A DNA stretch of 64,000 nucleotides from contig JADKCK010000045.1 in assembly GCA_016718845.1 (NCBI GenBank), positions 29,526 to 93,525 of the forward strand, written 5' to 3'. Position 1 is the stretch's first letter; every line of letters begins with the position of its first letter. This DNA is from Sphingobacteriales bacterium. GTDB lineage: Bacteria; Bacteroidota; Bacteroidia; Chitinophagales; UBA2359. Shown here one piece after another: positions 6,630 through 13,885 of this stretch. Below the pieces are notes generated by a model that saw nothing but the letters and a program-made list of their open reading frames with translations, ran no database searches and was not told the origin of the DNA. A program made the position numbers and the translations under genes.

Positions 6630-8903
6630 CTATTGCCCAATACCACGACGGATAACATTTAAAGCACCACCCGAGCGGAACCACTCAATTTGTTGTTCGT
6701 TGTAGGTGTGTTTTACTTCAAAGGTATCGCTTGTGCCGTCGGCATGATGAGCTACAACGCTTAGGTTTTTGCCCGGAGCAAAAGTAGATAAGCCCAAAAT
6801 GTCGAGGGTATCGTCTTGGCGAATAAGGTCGTAATCGGCTTTGTTAGCAAAGGTTAAGCCCAACATACCTTGTTTTTTAAGGTTTGTTTCGTGGATACGT
6901 GCAAACGATTTAACAATTACCGCACGCACGCCCAAGTGTCGGGGTTCCATGGCGGCATGCTCGCGCGACGAGCCTTCGCCGTAGTTTTCTTCGCCAATAA
7001 CCACCGAGCCTTTGCCTGCTGCTTTGTAGGCACGTGCCAAATCGGGAACAGCCATAAAGCTACTATCCATGGGGTTATACACCGAGTTGGTTTTACCATT
7101 GAAAAAGTTAACTGCTCCAATCAACATGTTATTTGAGATATTGTCGAGATGCCCACGGAAACGCAACCAAGGACCTGCCATAGATATGTGGTCGGTGGTG
7201 CATTTGCCTTGTGCCTTGATAAGCAATTGTAAGCCTTTAAGGTCGGTGCCTTCCCAGGCAGCAAACGGATATAGCAATTGCAAACGTTTTGAGCTAGGGC
7301 TAACGGCAACCTGTATGTGGCTGCCATCTTCGGCGGGTGCTTGGTAGCCTGCATCTTGCACATCAAACCCTTTTGGTGGCAGCTCGAAACCAGTTGGCGG
7401 GTCGAGTTTTACCTGCTCGCCATCTTGGTTGGTAAGTGTGTCGGTGATGGGGTTAAAGGTAAGGTCGCCGGCAAGCACAAAAGCGGTTACAATTTCGGGC
7501 GATGCCACAAAGGCAAAGGTGTTGGGGTTGCCGTCGTTGCGTTTGGCAAAGTTGCGGTTAAACGAAGTGATAATAGAGTTTTTGCGAGTTGGGTCGTAGC
7601 TATGGCGCGACCATTGACCAATACAAGGGCCACAAGCGTTTGCCAATACCATGCCGCCAATTTTGTCGAAGGTATCCAAAATACCGTCGCGCTCAACGGT
7701 AAAACGCACCTGCTCGGAGCCGGGTGTGATGGTAAATTCGGCTTTGGCTCGTAATTTTTTGTCGATGGCTTGTTGTGCCAAAGATGCTGCTCGGCTCATA
7801 TCCTCGTAAGATGAGTTGGTACAAGACCCAATCAAGCCTACCTCTAATTGCCGTGGGTAGTTGTTTTGGCGTACTGCATCGGCAAATTTTGATAGGGGCC
7901 AAGCCAAGTCGGGGGTAAATGGTCCGTTGATGTGTGGTTCTAACTCGTCAAGGTTAATTTCTATTACTTGGTCAAAGTATTGTTCGGGATTGGCGTACAC
8001 TTCGGGGTCGCCGGTTAGGTGTTCGGCAATTTGGTCGGCAAGGTCGGCAACTTGGGTGCGGTCTGTTGAGCGTAGGTAGCGGCTCATTGATTGGTCGTAG
8101 CCAAACACCGAGGTAGTTGCTCCAATTTCGGCGCCCATATTACAAATGGTTCCTTTACCTGTACACGACATGCTGGTAGCTCCTTCGCCAAAATACTCGA
8201 CAATAGCGCCTGTACCGCCCTTAACGGTTAATATACCGGCTACTTTTAGGATTACATCTTTTGCCGATGTCCATCCGCTAAGCTTGCCGGTTAATTTTAC
8301 GCCAATAATTTTGGGGTTCAATAACTCCCAAGGCATACCAGCCATTACATCTACGGCATCAGCACCGCCAACGCCAATGGCTATCATACCTAAGCCTCCA
8401 GCATTTACGGTATGCGAATCGGTGCCTACCATCATGCCACCCGGAAAAGCATAGTTTTCGAGAATTACTTGGTGAATGATACCTGCTCCGGCTTTCCAAA
8501 ATCCGATGCCATATTTGTCGGACACCGAGGCTAAAAAGTCGTACACTTCGCGGTTTATGTCAAGTGCATCGGCAAGGTCTGATTTTGCACCTGTTTTTGC
8601 CTGAATAAGGTGGTCGCAATGTACCGTTGAGGGTACGGCAACTTGTTTGCGTCCGCAGGTCATAAACTGTAGCAATGCCATTTGAGCGGTAGCATCTTGC
8701 ATAGCTACGCGGTCGGGGGCGTAGTCTACATAATCTTTGCCACGTAGGTGGGCTTGAGCCGGAAAATTATTTTCCCAGAGGTGGGTATACAATATTTTTT
8801 CGGTAAGTGTTAAAGGGCGATTAAACAATGCTCGCGCCTGTGCCACACGTGCCGGAAACTTGGCGTAAGTGGCTTTAATCATCTCCAAATCGAAAAGTGC
8901 CAT
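6630..8903 (-). CDS. acn: Aconitate hydratase, mitochondrial-type
   Basis: This 757-residue enzyme interconverts citrate and isocitrate in the TCA cycle in the cytoplasm. The three Fe-S ligands are visible at Cys361 (GSCTNSS), Cys424 and Cys427 (NACGPCIG), with the 63- and 3-residue spacing of mitochondrial aconitase. The GTDSHTVNAGG substrate loop is near residues 160-170, and the C-terminal swivel domain includes GEENYGEGSSREHAA. Length fits the mitochondrial-type family. The ATG at 8903 is preceded by its own -7 box at 8951-8944. It stands alone, with a terminator at 6551-6593, and its GC content is higher than that of the AT-rich operon upstream. Confidence 0.97.
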   Translation of the reverse strand: MALFDLEMIKATYAKFPARVAQARALFNRPLTLTEKILYTHLWENNFPAQAHLRGKDYVDYAPDRVAMQDATAQMALLQFMTCGRKQVAVPSTVHCDHLIQAKTGAKSDLADALDINREVYDFLASVSDKYGIGFWKAGAGIIHQVILENYAFPGGMMVGTDSHTVNAGGLGMIAIGVGGADAVDVMAGMPWELLNPKIIGVKLTGKLSGWTSAKDVILKVAGILTVKGGTGAIVEYFGEGATSMSCTGKGTICNMGAEIGATTSVFGYDQSMSRYLRSTDRTQVADLADQIAEHLTGDPEVYANPEQYFDQVIEINLDELEPHINGPFTPDLAWPLSKFADAVRQNNYPRQLEVGLIGSCTNSSYEDMSRAASLAQQAIDKKLRAKAEFTITPGSEQVRFTVERDGILDTFDKIGGMVLANACGPCIGQWSRHSYDPTRKNSIITSFNRNFAKRNDGNPNTFAFVASPEIVTAFVLAGDLTFNPITDTLTNQDGEQVKLDPPTGFELPPKGFDVQDAGYQAPAEDGSHIQVAVSPSSKRLQLLYPFAAWEGTDLKGLQLLIKAQGKCTTDHISMAGPWLRFRGHLDNISNNMLIGAVNFFNGKTNSVYNPMDSSFMAVPDLARAYKAAGKGSVVIGEENYGEGSSREHAAMEPRHLGVRAVIVKSFARIHETNLKKQGMLGLTFANKADYDLIRQDDTLDILGLSTFAPGKNLSVVAHHADGTSDTFEVKHTYNEQQIEWFRSGGALNVIRRGIGQ

Positions 8904-8943
8904 GTCGGAAATGTTTTTTTTAATACGGTTGATAAATTTTGCG

Positions 8944-8951
8944 CAAAGTTA
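8944..8951 (-). promoter_or_regulatory. -7 box of the aconitase promoter
   Basis: TAACTTTG on the minus strand matches TAnnTTTG, 41 nt before the aconitase ATG. A TTG at the best -33 spacing was not found. Confidence 0.55.
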
Positions 8952-8955
8952 CGCT

Positions 8956-9417
8956 TTATTGGTGGTATATAAAAGCAAAAACGCTTACCTTTGTTTTAGG
9001 CAAGCGTTTTTTTTTATTGGACGGCGAAAAATCTTGTTTGTATAGGTTTTCAAAGTTAACAATTGGAATCAATATAGGGTTTAATCCAGATTCTATTGAT
9101 AAGTTACGAATATGGTGGCGTACATAAGGATAAATAATTGCAGGAGCGTTTATTCTCTCAAATGTTATTTGGTCTTTGGGAAATTCTCCATTTATTGAGA
9201 ATAGTCCTGTCGTGGTTACACTACACGCAAAAAAAGTATCTTCTTTCGATTCTAATACTACATTAACAGAAACTTCAAATTTATTGCCATCTCTTTTAGT
9301 ATGTGTATTAATTTTTAAAGAAAAACTGGCATTTAGCGAATCTCCCCGCTTAAATATAGATTCTTTTAGGTATATTTGAGTGAGTTGGATAGTAGATGTT
9401 GCTTTATCAATGTTCAT
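8956..9417 (-). CDS. SecB-like chaperone
   Basis: The 153-residue protein resembles the export chaperone SecB over most of its length: an N-terminal QLTQIYLKES strand, a central strand region with ACSVTTTGLFSI (SecB has FLCEVQQGGIFSI), and the helix-forming INAPAIIYPYVRHHI followed by NPILIPIVNFENLY, matching SecB NILFPYAR and LNLAPVNFDALF. SecB proteins hold clients unfolded; SecB-like solitary copies also act in toxin-antitoxin-chaperone loci, where they stabilise the antitoxin. It is the last gene of the five-gene operon, 3 nt after the preceding stop. A terminator hairpin lies inside its last 20 codons. Which client it serves is inference. Confidence 0.82.
   Translation of the reverse strand: MNIDKATSTIQLTQIYLKESIFKRGDSLNASFSLKINTHTKRDGNKFEVSVNVVLESKEDTFFACSVTTTGLFSINGEFPKDQITFERINAPAIIYPYVRHHIRNLSIESGLNPILIPIVNFENLYKQDFSPSNKKKRLPKTKVSVFAFIYHQ
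8977..9011. terminator. Bidirectional terminator inside the end of the SecB-like gene
   Basis: Arms of 14 nt (AAAAACGCTTACCT and AGGCAAGCGTTTTT, one mismatch) flank a 7-nt loop, with T runs on both strands. It overlaps the final codons of the SecB-like gene and separates it from the aconitase promoter. Confidence 0.65.
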
Positions 9418-9420
9418 AAT

Positions 9421-9750
9421 TTAGGCAGCGAATTTTGAATAAATAGATTGGGGCAATATTTCGGTATCAGATTCGTATAAAATATCTACAGTTTGGTAAG
9501 GTTCAAAAGAAATACTATCGCTATATGTAATTTCTTTTGCTTTATATTCGAGCTTATCGAGATTTACGAAATATTCAGGACCCAGTACGCATAAATTTAC
9601 ATCAATATTATACGTTTTTAGTTCATTTTCCATAATTTCTACGAAATCCCAGAATTCGTTAGTTTCTATAAGTTCTTCCGAGTTTACGACAAAAAACAAT
9701 GTTTGAGATACTTCTTTGTGTTGATATTGTAATGTATAGTTAATAAACAA
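9421..9750 (-). CDS. Small protein of unknown family, second paralogue (B2)
   Basis: I do not recognise the family. The product shares TLFFVVN and VNLCVLGPEYFVNLD with the gene before it (TLFFVVN and VYLCVVGPDNFLNLD), so the two are paralogues. The TTG at 9750 is the first ordinary start, but similarity to the paralogue continues upstream (LNNFIKQFQSLF against LNSFINEF...FQNIF), which suggests translation begins at the CTG at 9780, overlapping the previous TGA. In a chaperone-linked toxin-antitoxin reading, B1/B2 would be antitoxin candidates; that is speculation. It lies 3 nt before the SecB-like gene. Confidence 0.65.
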   Translation of the reverse strand: MFINYTLQYQHKEVSQTLFFVVNSEELIETNEFWDFVEIMENELKTYNIDVNLCVLGPEYFVNLDKLEYKAKEITYSDSISFEPYQTVDILYESDTEILPQSIYSKFAA

Positions 9751-9776
9751 AGATTGAAATTGTTTAATAAAATTAT

Positions 9777-10112
9777 TCAGAAATTGTCTAATTGCGAGGC
9801 AAAAGAATGTTTCGGTGAATCAAACAATAATTCTTGTTTCAAAATAGGTGTTTCTACTATTGATGATTGGTCAAGATTTAAAAAATTATCTGGACCAACA
9901 ACACACAAGTAAACCCCCAAGTTTGCATCGCGAATTGTTTCGTGCGCACAAACTTGAAAATCAATGAAATTATCATTTGATAGTAATTCTTTGTTGTTTA
10001 CAACAAAGAACAGTGTATTTGATGACAATATATAGTGGATTTTTAAGCGATGATCCGAAAAGATATTTTGAAATTTTTCGGCAAACTCGTTTATAAAGCT
10101 ATTTAATTGCAT
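9777..10112 (-). CDS. Small protein of unknown family, first paralogue (B1)
   Basis: This 111-residue protein is predicted as an N-terminal helix (INEFAEKFQNIF), a strand TLFFVVNN, a helix around FIDFQVCAHETIRDA, and a strand VYLCVVGPDNFLNLD, followed by a less ordered tail. No catalytic motif is evident, and nucleotidyltransferase motifs (GS..RG, D.D) are absent. Its ATG at 10112 lies 14 nt inside the upstream gene, so the two are translationally coupled. Its TGA overlaps a CTG that may start the next gene. Confidence 0.7.
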   Translation of the reverse strand: MQLNSFINEFAEKFQNIFSDHRLKIHYILSSNTLFFVVNNKELLSNDNFIDFQVCAHETIRDANLGVYLCVVGPDNFLNLDQSSIVETPILKQELLFDSPKHSFASQLDNF

Positions 10113-10539
10113 ATTGTTTTTTTAGGAAAGATATGATTTCAGTTGAAATCAAAAATGCTCTATCTATTGCGTCTTTTGTACATAATTCTTGTGTATAATC
10201 AGCAAGTTCACGCATGTTTTTAAGCTCATTAAAGTTAGATGTAAATGCAGCTATTTTTATTTTATTTTCTTTTTGATGCTCTAACAATAATTTTGTATTT
10301 TTTTTCCAAAGGTCATTTAGAATTAAATCGAATCGAATTTCGTGACTCCCTTGTCTTTTATTCTCTTCACTCTTTTCAACAGATTCTTTTTTCGCAGGGT
10401 CATTTTCTATAACTTGGAGCATTAATTGGAAACAACGATCAGTAAAAATAATGTACTCTATGCATGCATACACAGATTTTTCGTCTTTTATGTAAACACC
10501 AAGTTGTTGGCTTTGTTGTGATTTGGAAGCAAAATTCAA
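10099..10539 (-). CDS. Helical small protein, second paralogue (A2), possibly HEPN-like
   Basis: The 146-residue product starts at TTG 10539; an in-frame TAG lies three codons upstream, and no ATG precedes the conserved part. It shares SQQLGVYIKDE near the N-terminus and STEIISFLKKQY at the C-terminus with the upstream gene (NQTIGIHIKDE, SKEIISFLKKHY), so the two arose by duplication. The middle is charged (KKESVEKSEENKRQ) and mostly helical. The fold pattern suggests a HEPN-type helical bundle, but the RNase motif Rx4-6H is not visible, so this is tentative. Confidence 0.7.
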   Translation of the reverse strand: MNFASKSQQSQQLGVYIKDEKSVYACIEYIIFTDRCFQLMLQVIENDPAKKESVEKSEENKRQGSHEIRFDLILNDLWKKNTKLLLEHQKENKIKIAAFTSNFNELKNMRELADYTQELCTKDAIDRAFLISTEIISFLKKQYAIK

Positions 10540-10589
10540 GGTAATCTAATTAATAGAGTAAAACAAAATCGGCATTCAACTAGTAAAGT

Positions 10590-10988
10590 CTATATATGGT
10601 AGTGTTTTTTTAAAAAACTAATTATTTCCTTAGAACATTTGAAAACAAAATTTACTTGAGCCATAGAATGACTGATAGTCGTATACTCTTCCTCTTTTCG
10701 CATAGTTTCTATTTGAAGAAAATTCATTTTTATATTTTTTTTAAAACTCTTTTTGTCGGTATAATCGTAATACAATTGTTTTTCTATCTCATCGAATACT
10801 GTTTTGCTTACTTCTTCACATGAAATTCTACCTTCTTTTTTAAGAATAAAATAATGTACATGAGCCATTATTTGTATGCAACTATAGTAAAAACAATAAA
10901 TTGAACAAGCTGCTTTCTCTTGGTATTCATCTTTTATATGAATACCAATTGTTTGGTTTTGTTCGGATTTTGTTAAAAAATTACTCAT
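10590..10988 (-). CDS. Helical small protein, first paralogue (A1), possibly HEPN-like
   Basis: I chose the ATG at 10988 (132 residues) because the paralogue aligns from this point. The segment CSIYCFYYSCIQIMAHVHYF resembles the first long helix of HEPN domains (AYYA.FH.. type), and the C-terminus SKEIISFLKKHYHI is another helix. No Rx4-6H motif is seen; an R and an H flank a longer gap (RKEEEYTTISH). It is the promoter-proximal gene of the operon A1-A2-B1-B2-SecB-like. If the locus is a toxin-antitoxin-chaperone system, A1/A2 are the natural toxin candidates, but nothing here proves toxicity. Confidence 0.7.
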   Translation of the reverse strand: MSNFLTKSEQNQTIGIHIKDEYQEKAACSIYCFYYSCIQIMAHVHYFILKKEGRISCEEVSKTVFDEIEKQLYYDYTDKKSFKKNIKMNFLQIETMRKEEEYTTISHSMAQVNFVFKCSKEIISFLKKHYHI

Positions 10989-11003
10989 AGACCAATTTTG
11001 GTG

Positions 11004-11011
11004 CAAAGATA
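11004..11011 (-). promoter_or_regulatory. -7 box of the five-gene operon
   Basis: TATCTTTG on the minus strand fits TAnnTTTG and lies 16 nt before the A1 start codon. No well-spaced -33 TTG was found. Confidence 0.5.
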
Positions 11012-11231
11012 CCACAAAATCTTCAACAAAAATAACAAAATAAGCGCCAAAAAGTTTTTCTCTCTCAAAATAATTATCTTTGCCTTTTTTTGAGTATTAA
11101 TCCGCTAAATTGTTCAGTATTAAAAATGAATATTTATTAAATATGTTGCAAAAAAGGGTTGATTTACTTTTGTTGTAAAACTGGCAAATGATAGTTTTAT
11201 ATGTTTCCTCGAAGCCGCGAATTAGACTGAA

Positions 11232-11267
11232 ATAAAACGCCCTACCATGATTGATAGGGCGTTTTAT
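11232..11267. terminator. Terminator-like hairpin at the end of the cassette region
   Basis: A perfect 13-bp stem (ATAAAACGCCCTA with TAGGGCGTTTTAT) surrounds a 10-nt loop. It lies between the last attC-like site and the five-gene operon, so it would isolate the operon from transcripts coming out of the array. The rest of 10989-11313 shows no gene. Confidence 0.7.
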
Positions 11268-11313
11268 GTTGTCCGATACTTAAATGGCGGGTAACAGAGC
11301 AGAATTTTTTTGT

Positions 11314-11474
11314 CTAACGTTTTTTGACTTGGCGAAGGTGTCGGGTTTTTAGCACAAAGGTTGATTGGGATAACTAAACTGTTTGTCAGCATTGAACTTG
11401 ATACGAATAACAAAGCTTGGTTTAAGCACGAAACCGCCAATTTTTTACGTTTTTTCTGCCCAAAACGCTGTTGG
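11314..11474 (-). mobile_element. attC-like recombination site 1
   Basis: On the minus strand it begins CCAACAGCGTTTTGGGC 10 nt after the propeller gene stop and ends GCCAAGTCAAAAAACGTTAG. The outer CAAC/GTTAG and inner GTTTTGGGC/GCC...AAAAAAC parts pair. About 45 bp of its centre (TTGATACGAA, AACAAAGCTT, TTTAAGCAC) are shared with the site at 22684-22797. Confidence 0.6.
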
Positions 11475-11484
11475 TTCAAGTTTT

Positions 11485-12579
11485 CTATTCTGAAAAATTG
11501 GTAAAGGTTTTTCCATCATATTTATACAAGCTAGTATTTCTTGTGCCTATCCAAATGTTTCCAGCTCTATCTTCTATCATACAATGAACAAAATACTTAC
11601 CCATACCATCTTTCGTTGAAAAATTTGTAAATGTTTTACCATCATAGCACCACACTCCATCCATACTTTCATAATTATTATTGCTTTCTTCACCTGTAAA
11701 CCAAATTTTACCTGATTTATCTGACAGAATAGAATTGCCAATTCCAACTTTTTCTGTGAAATTGTTAAATGTTTTTCCATCATAATAAAAATTCCCTTTG
11801 CTTCTGCCACCAAACCAAATGTTACCTTTGATGTCTTCTAAAATATATCTAATCCAACTATCTCCATTAGGTTTAGAACTAGTTATTGTTTTTCCATCGT
11901 AATAACAAATACCTTCCATTCCGGGCGGCATACCCGAAGCGAACCAAATGTTTCCATTTTTGTCTTCTAACATACAATCCACCATTTTAAGGTGAAGACT
12001 ATCTTTATTTACGACTCCGTCGTTATTTAAAAATCGTGTAAAACTGATGCCATTATAACAATAAACTCCATCACCAGTTCCAAACCATATTGTTCCAGTT
12101 TTATCCTGCAACATACTCCACACTGTAGTTTTGGGTGCCCAATCCGAATAATAATTGTTATTGTTTAGAATGGCTCGAATATTATCATTGATTGGAAAGG
12201 GTATAATTTTATTTCCATCGTAACGGCAAATACCATCACTTGTTCCAAACCAAATGTTTCCCGATTTATCTTCCAATATTGACCAAACGGCATTGCTATT
12301 TAAGCCGTCTTTTGTTGTGTAATTATAAAAAAGTTTGCCATCGTAACGATAAACTCCGCTTGCTGTTGTGCCAAACCAAAGGTTGCCTGCTTTGTCTTGT
12401 AATCCACAATGAATATTATCGTTTTGTTGAGTGCCTTGTGTATTTATTAATTTAGGCTGCCCGATAGGAATTGTTTTTGTTTCACTTTGCTTGTCTGTTT
12501 GTAATTCCGTTTTTGTTTGTCCGTTACAAGAAGTCAAAAAAAATAAAACTAATAGCAGAGAATAAATTGGTTTTTGCAT
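11485..12579 (-). CDS. Free-standing beta-propeller lipoprotein (regulator-propeller repeats)
   Basis: The ATG at 12579 gives MQKPIYSLLLVLFFLTSCNG, a lipoprotein signal ending LTSC. The remaining ~340 residues are repeats of the two-component-regulator propeller type, each with a GNIWFGT-like strand and a YDGKTF-like strand (about 6-7 blades). In hybrid histidine kinases such propellers form the periplasmic sensor, but here no kinase follows: the protein ends after the last blade at YDGKTFTNFSE. It is a tandem paralogue of the next gene upstream, 55 nt away, with no attC-like site between them. Function unknown; a surface or periplasmic binding role is likely. Confidence 0.85.
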   Translation of the reverse strand: MQKPIYSLLLVLFFLTSCNGQTKTELQTDKQSETKTIPIGQPKLINTQGTQQNDNIHCGLQDKAGNLWFGTTASGVYRYDGKLFYNYTTKDGLNSNAVWSILEDKSGNIWFGTSDGICRYDGNKIIPFPINDNIRAILNNNNYYSDWAPKTTVWSMLQDKTGTIWFGTGDGVYCYNGISFTRFLNNDGVVNKDSLHLKMVDCMLEDKNGNIWFASGMPPGMEGICYYDGKTITSSKPNGDSWIRYILEDIKGNIWFGGRSKGNFYYDGKTFNNFTEKVGIGNSILSDKSGKIWFTGEESNNNYESMDGVWCYDGKTFTNFSTKDGMGKYFVHCMIEDRAGNIWIGTRNTSLYKYDGKTFTNFSE

Positions 12580-12634
12580 GTAAATTTTTTCATTTGTAAA
12601 GATTAGATTTAGACTTGATGGCAGCTCAATTTTT

Positions 12635-13711
12635 TTATTCCGAAAAATCGATAAAAGTTTTTCCATCATATTTATACAACTTCATTCCTTTGCTACTAAA
12701 CCACAAATTACCTGATTTGTCCAATAAAACAGGAATAAAATCTTTGACAATCATTCCATCTTTTTCTGTAAGTATGTTGAATGTTTTGCCATCATAAAAT
12801 CCTAAGCCATCTTGGGTGTCGAACCATATATTTCCCTTTGTATCTTCTAAAATATTATATGAGCCATTGGTTTCTTTTTGCCTAAATATATTTTGAGTGA
12901 AAGTTTTGCCATCGTATTTACCTATACCTTTAAAGGCAGTTGCAAACCATAGATTGCTTTGTTGGTCTTCTATCACACGGTCTGTCCTTCTAATTTCTTT
13001 ATAGGGTATAATGTTGGATAAGGTTTTTCCATCAAAACTTGAAATTCCTTCACTGGCACATTCTGTAAACCAAATATTTCCGTTTTTTGTTTCTAAAATT
13101 GAAAATATTCCTTTTAGCTTTAAGCTATCTTTATTGATAACCGTTTGATTGTCTAAAAAACGAGTAAACTCCTTTCCGTTGTAGCAATAAACACCATCAT
13201 CTGTTCCGAGCCAAATAGTTCCGTTTCTATCCTGCATCATACTCCATACAGCATTATCAATTGGTGGATTGGCGTTATTGTAATTATTTGTATGATATAT
13301 GTTGTTGTTGCTCAAAACTATTGGAATGATATTAAATTTATTTCCATCAAAACGATTTAATCCTTTATTCGTGCCAATCCAAATATTCCCAGTTTCGTCT
13401 TGAAGTATTGAATAAATTATATTACTGTTTAATCCTTGTTCCATAGAAAAACGAACAAATAATTTTCCATCGTATTTATAAAGTCCTTCGCCATAACTAC
13501 CAAACCAAATATTCCCGTCCTTATCGTGAATGCCATTGCCAATACTTGCGTCTTTATTTATTCCTTGTAGTTTTGATATTTTAGTTTGTCCGATTGATAT
13601 ACTATCTTTACCTTTTTTGAATTCAGTTTTTATTTGTCCATTGCAGGATGTCAAAAGTGTCAAAGCTAAAAGCAGCGAATAAATTGGTCTATGTATGTAA
13701 TGCATGGTCAT
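12635..13711 (-). CDS. Free-standing beta-propeller lipoprotein, tandem paralogue
   Basis: The 358-residue product starts MTMHYIHRPIYSLLLALTLLTSCNGQ, again a lipobox (LTSC), followed by the same propeller repeats: DKDGNIWFGSYGEGLYKYDGK, DETGNIWIGTNKGLNRFDGNK and others, ending YDGKTFIDFSE. It resembles the downstream gene along its whole length, so the pair is a recent duplication carried as one unit. A third, more distant member lies at 27187-28275 in the same array. No kinase, HTH or response-regulator domain is attached. Confidence 0.85.
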   Translation of the reverse strand: MTMHYIHRPIYSLLLALTLLTSCNGQIKTEFKKGKDSISIGQTKISKLQGINKDASIGNGIHDKDGNIWFGSYGEGLYKYDGKLFVRFSMEQGLNSNIIYSILQDETGNIWIGTNKGLNRFDGNKFNIIPIVLSNNNIYHTNNYNNANPPIDNAVWSMMQDRNGTIWLGTDDGVYCYNGKEFTRFLDNQTVINKDSLKLKGIFSILETKNGNIWFTECASEGISSFDGKTLSNIIPYKEIRRTDRVIEDQQSNLWFATAFKGIGKYDGKTFTQNIFRQKETNGSYNILEDTKGNIWFDTQDGLGFYDGKTFNILTEKDGMIVKDFIPVLLDKSGNLWFSSKGMKLYKYDGKTFIDFSE

Positions 13712-13800
13712 TTGTTATTCTCTTAATTTTAAAAAGTTAAATTTTCTTCAGTTTGTTCAAAGCTCAAATGTTTTAGTTAGCAGTGTTGCCAACGGTTGCA

Positions 13801-13875
13801 GGTAACAGCATGTAGATTGGCGATGTGGTGGGGGTTTTTAGCACACCCCCCGCTTTGGCAAAACTGCTGTTAGCG
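13801..13875 (-). mobile_element. attC-like recombination site 2
   Basis: Nine-base ends GCTAACAGC and GCTGTTACC are complementary in 8 of 9 positions. Inside, AGTTTTGCC and a GGGGGTG/CACCCCC-type stem follow. It starts 11 nt after the stop of the SDR-DUF2867 gene. Confidence 0.6.
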
Positions 13876-13885
13876 GCTGTTTTTT

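Noticed and set aside
6870..8454. Many 60-145 codon frames opposite aconitase
   Set aside because: They are antisense shadows of a well-conserved enzyme gene.
11264..11479. A 71-codon minus-strand frame
   Set aside because: It lies across an attC-like palindrome and a terminator.
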